Shown here: positions 23,922-26,105 of the stretch, piece by piece
Layout: the number at the start of each line of letters is the position of its first letter
Position numbering within the stretch: the stretch's first letter is position 1
Source: Spirochaetia bacterium
Lineage (GTDB): Bacteria; Spirochaetota; Spirochaetia; Treponematales; Breznakiellaceae
DNA length: 26,105 nt
Reading direction: 5' to 3'
Assembly (NCBI GenBank): GCA_026002305.1
Contig: BOBI01000013.1
Span: 1-26,105 of the forward strand
Translations under genes and position numbers: made by a program
Notes under the pieces: model-generated
The model's input: the letters and a program-made list of their open reading frames with translations, nothing else
Told to the model about the DNA's origin: nothing
The model's database searches: none

Positions 23922-23950
23922 ATTGTAACGTGGGCAATTTTTATTTTCAA
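23922..23950 (-). promoter_or_regulatory. Predicted leaderless promoter of the molybdopterin-binding gene
   Basis: Minus strand: TTGAAA (23945-23950), a 17-base spacer and TACAAT (23922-23927), then 6 bases to the ATG, which puts the predicted transcript start on the A of the start codon. Confidence 0.6.
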
Positions 23951-23998
23951 TCTACCATAAATTCAAGTTTTAAGCCTAAATTCCTAAATTGCGTAAAT

Positions 23999-24027
23999 TT
24001 GACTTTTTTGGCGGTACCAGTTAAAAT
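23999..24027 (+). promoter_or_regulatory. Predicted promoter of the GH63/trehalase-like gene
   Basis: TTGACT (23999-24004), a 17-base spacer and TAAAAT (24022-24027). It leaves a leader of about 20 bases with a weak GGGG ribosome site before the GTG. Confidence 0.6.
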
Positions 24028-24053
24028 CAATACGAATACAAGCGGGGTTAAGA

Positions 24054-25502
24054 GTGGTTAAACGGGATTTTCCTAAGATAAATTTTTATGATCAAGATTT
24101 TGTTGATATATATGATAAAACATGGGCTTGGATTCAAGATTATTGGGATAAAAATTCCGATAGCGCAAAAATAGAGGGGAAATTCTTTTCCTACCCGGGA
24201 AGCGCGACCCTTACCCAATTGGATGCGATTTTTTCGTCGTTTTTTCTTGTTTATTCAAATAGGATTTATCAGGCAAACCCTACGATAGATGCGTTTTATG
24301 AGAGGCAAGAGGAAGATGGGGCTATCCGGTGCGCCTACAACATAGAAACAGGCCGTCCGGTTTTTGAAGAAAATAACCCGCAGGGGTTGGGGCTGCCGCT
24401 TTTTTCTTGGGCGGAATTTAACCTTTATCATAAATCTGCAAATAAAAAACGTATAAAGGATATTTTACCAATTCTTGACAAATATACGTCATGGATAGAT
24501 TCGCTTTTTAAGCAGCCCAACGGGCTTTACTCGGTGCCGCTTGCCGCAACAGGTATGTTTAATGCCCCCAGGGAAAAAGCGGTTTACCTTGTGGATTTTA
24601 ATTCGATAATGGCGCTTAATGTGCTGTATTTATCCGCATTGGCCGAAATTTTAAATGATAAAGAATCCAGTTTTCGTTATAAAAAGCAGTATTTTTCATT
24701 AAAAACCAGAATTAACGGCTTGATGTGGGATGCAAACGATGAATTTTACTATGACCTTGATGAAAATGAACAACGAATTCCTGTAAAAACAATCGCCTGT
24801 TACTGGACGCTGCTTGCCGAACTTCCCAATGACGATAAGGCCGAAAAAATTGTTTCTAAGTTGCAGGATCCGCATCTTTTTGGTACACAGCACCCTTTTC
24901 CGTCTGTTGCAAAAAACGAGCCTTCGTTCAGGGAAAACGGCGAAGGTTACCGCGGCTCTGTTTTCCCGCACCTTACGTTCATGGTGATAAAAGGCTTGGA
25001 GCGTTATCAACGCTGGAATTTAGCCCGCGAGTGCGCAATCCGGCATCTTTATTTTGTACTGGATTCCATGAGCCCCGATGGAAATCACCAAAAGGGAAAT
25101 CTTTGGGAGGCGTATTTGCCCACAAAAGAGGGACCGGCGGTTTTAACGGAATCTCCATCCCCGCCTGAATGGGGCGAGGCAAAGTTTCCGCGTTATCAAT
25201 ATTTAACGTACAGTGCCTTATCGACAATCTGCCTTATGGTTGAAAATATTGTAGGTCTTTTTATTTCGCTGCCCCGTAAAACAGTTGATTGGATTATCCC
25301 AAACTTGGAAATTATGGGCGTCGAAAATCTTTCGCTTAAAAAGAACATGATCACCATAGTTTCAAATAAATCGGGCCGCGGCTGGGAAATTCACATGGAA
25401 AGTGAAAAACTTTATTACTTTACGATAAACATTCTTGGTAAAAAAAAGAAAACCCTGCCAATTCCGTCCGGCAAGTGTTCAATGTTGATCGATAAGTTAT
25501 GA
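24054..25502 (+). CDS. GH63/trehalase-like (alpha/alpha)6-barrel glycoside hydrolase
   Basis: This 482-residue cytoplasmic protein (no signal peptide) looks like the MGH1/GH63/GH37 clan of inverting (alpha/alpha)6-barrel hydrolases. Supporting segments: SYPGSATLTQLDAIFSS near the start, a DGAIRCAYN and NPQGLGLPLFSWAEF region, VDFNSIMALN, the GLMWDANDEFYYD strand-helix junction, GYRGSVFPHLTFMVIKG, and GNLWEAYLP. The last 60 residues form a beta tail. Known members act on trehalose, mannosylglycerate or glucosylated glycans; the substrate cannot be read here. The GTG start is supported by the promoter and by resemblance from residue 3 onward. The gene stands alone, divergent from the molybdopterin-binding gene and convergent with carB. 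Confidence 0.75.
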   Translation: MVKRDFPKINFYDQDFVDIYDKTWAWIQDYWDKNSDSAKIEGKFFSYPGSATLTQLDAIFSSFFLVYSNRIYQANPTIDAFYERQEEDGAIRCAYNIETGRPVFEENNPQGLGLPLFSWAEFNLYHKSANKKRIKDILPILDKYTSWIDSLFKQPNGLYSVPLAATGMFNAPREKAVYLVDFNSIMALNVLYLSALAEILNDKESSFRYKKQYFSLKTRINGLMWDANDEFYYDLDENEQRIPVKTIACYWTLLAELPNDDKAEKIVSKLQDPHLFGTQHPFPSVAKNEPSFRENGEGYRGSVFPHLTFMVIKGLERYQRWNLARECAIRHLYFVLDSMSPDGNHQKGNLWEAYLPTKEGPAVLTESPSPPEWGEAKFPRYQYLTYSALSTICLMVENIVGLFISLPRKTVDWIIPNLEIMGVENLSLKKNMITIVSNKSGRGWEIHMESEKLYYFTINILGKKKKTLPIPSGKCSMLIDKL

Positions 25503-25548
25503 CAAATTTTGAATGAATTTCACCGGGAAATACATTATTTTTCTACCC

Positions 25549-26105
25549 TCACCTATACTCTTCCCATGCCTTTACCTCAAGGCCGTTTTTTCGGTAATTC
25601 ACCAGGGCGTCTATGAACTCGCGGGCAACTTTGATATTTGTTATAAGCGGCACGTCAAAATCTACCGCCATGCGGCGTATTATGTAGTTGTTTTTTAATT
25701 CGGCGCGCGCGTTGTTTTTGGGAATATTGATGATTAGGTCGATGTTTCGTTGTCTTATATAATCGGCTATGTTATTATGCCCGCCTTCAAGGGGCCACGC
25801 CAGATCGGTTGCTTTTATGTTTTTACCCGCAAGAAATTTTGCCGTTCCGTGCGAGGCGAAAATCTCGTAGCCCATTTCAATAAGTTTTTTTGCAGAATCC
25901 AAAAAATCCAGCTTTTCTTCAAGCGAGCCTGTGGAAAGCAAAATTCGCTTTGCCGGTATTCTGTAACCCACCGAAAGCATTGCCTTTAAAAAGGCGTCGT
26001 CCAAGTTGCTGCCAATGCAGCCAACCTCGCCGGTGCTTGCCATTTCCACACCGCTTACAGGGTCGGCGCCGTGGAGCCTTGAATAGCTAAACTGAGCCGC
26101 CTTTA
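25549..26105 (-). CDS. carB: Carbamoyl-phosphate synthase large subunit, C-terminal part only
   Basis: The frame is open to the right edge of the window. The visible 185 codons begin KAAQFSYSRLHGADPVSGVEM, then ASTGEVGCIG and AFLKAMLSVG, which are the end of the second synthetase half. The MGS-like allosteric domain follows (ILLSTGSLEEKLDFLDSAKKL, GYEIFASHGTAKFL, DLIINIPKNN, RRMAVDFDVPLITN). The full enzyme makes carbamoyl phosphate from bicarbonate, ammonia and two ATP for pyrimidine and arginine synthesis, and the MGS domain binds nucleotide or ornithine effectors. The start and both ATP-grasp domains lie outside the window. The stop lies 46 bases from the end of the convergent hydrolase gene. 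Confidence 0.95.
   Translation of the reverse strand, partial: KAAQFSYSRLHGADPVSGVEMASTGEVGCIGSNLDDAFLKAMLSVGYRIPAKRILLSTGSLEEKLDFLDSAKKLIEMGYEIFASHGTAKFLAGKNIKATDLAWPLEGGHNNIADYIRQRNIDLIINIPKNNARAELKNNYIIRRMAVDFDVPLITNIKVAREFIDALVNYRKNGLEVKAWEEYR

Overview
The window is ordinary bacterial chromosome with densely packed genes, interrupted by one AT-rich accessory island. No marker gene names the organism. The gene set fits an anaerobic spirochaete of the Treponema group: an archaeal/eukaryotic-type single-chain glycyl-tRNA synthetase, an EpmA-like lysyl-tRNA synthetase paralogue, a stand-alone TrpB2, YqeC with a molybdopterin-binding protein, DUF2284 and a WecG/TagA relative. This placement is an inference from gene content, not a proven assignment.

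Left flank (1-9389). A TPR exported protein and epmA (cut by the window edge) form a minus-strand operon. yqeC is divergent from a TonB-dependent outer-membrane protein, whose stop codon overlaps that of the convergent glyS. trpB2 and araD are divergent across a short intergenic region. That region holds a 34-bp near-perfect palindrome on the trpB2 -10 and a 13-bp palindrome carrying both -35 boxes. araD converges on tpiA.

Accessory island (about 9548-17468). Two large single-chain restriction-modification enzymes (PD-(D/E)XK nuclease, N6-adenine methylase, TaqI-like specificity region) lie in one plus-strand operon. Each is followed with no spacing by a PIN-family nuclease gene. The first PIN gene has a small antitoxin-like partner. 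The order is RM1, PIN, antitoxin, RM2, large PIN-like protein. The two nuclease domains are about 96% identical in DNA over 488 bp, while the rest has diverged, which suggests gene conversion. A 26-bp direct repeat (25/26 identical) lies at each end, the right copy in the promoter of a Crp/Fnr regulator. This island is the best candidate for an unusual system: a duplicated pairing of an RM enzyme with a PIN nuclease.

Right flank (17507-26105). This holds a Crp/Fnr regulator; rsmE with an overlapping wecG/tagA-like gene; a DUF2284 iron-sulfur protein and glgX; an HMA metallochaperone behind a molybdopterin-binding protein; a GH63/trehalase-like hydrolase; and the 3' end of carB. glgX and the GH63-like enzyme point to turnover of glycogen or other glucans. 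yqeC and the molybdopterin-binding protein point to molybdenum hydroxylase maturation.

Most genes have clear Shine-Dalgarno sites. Four (yqeC, RM1, glgX and the molybdopterin-binding protein) have none, and instead have a -10-like hexamer 5-8 nt before the ATG, as expected for leaderless transcripts.
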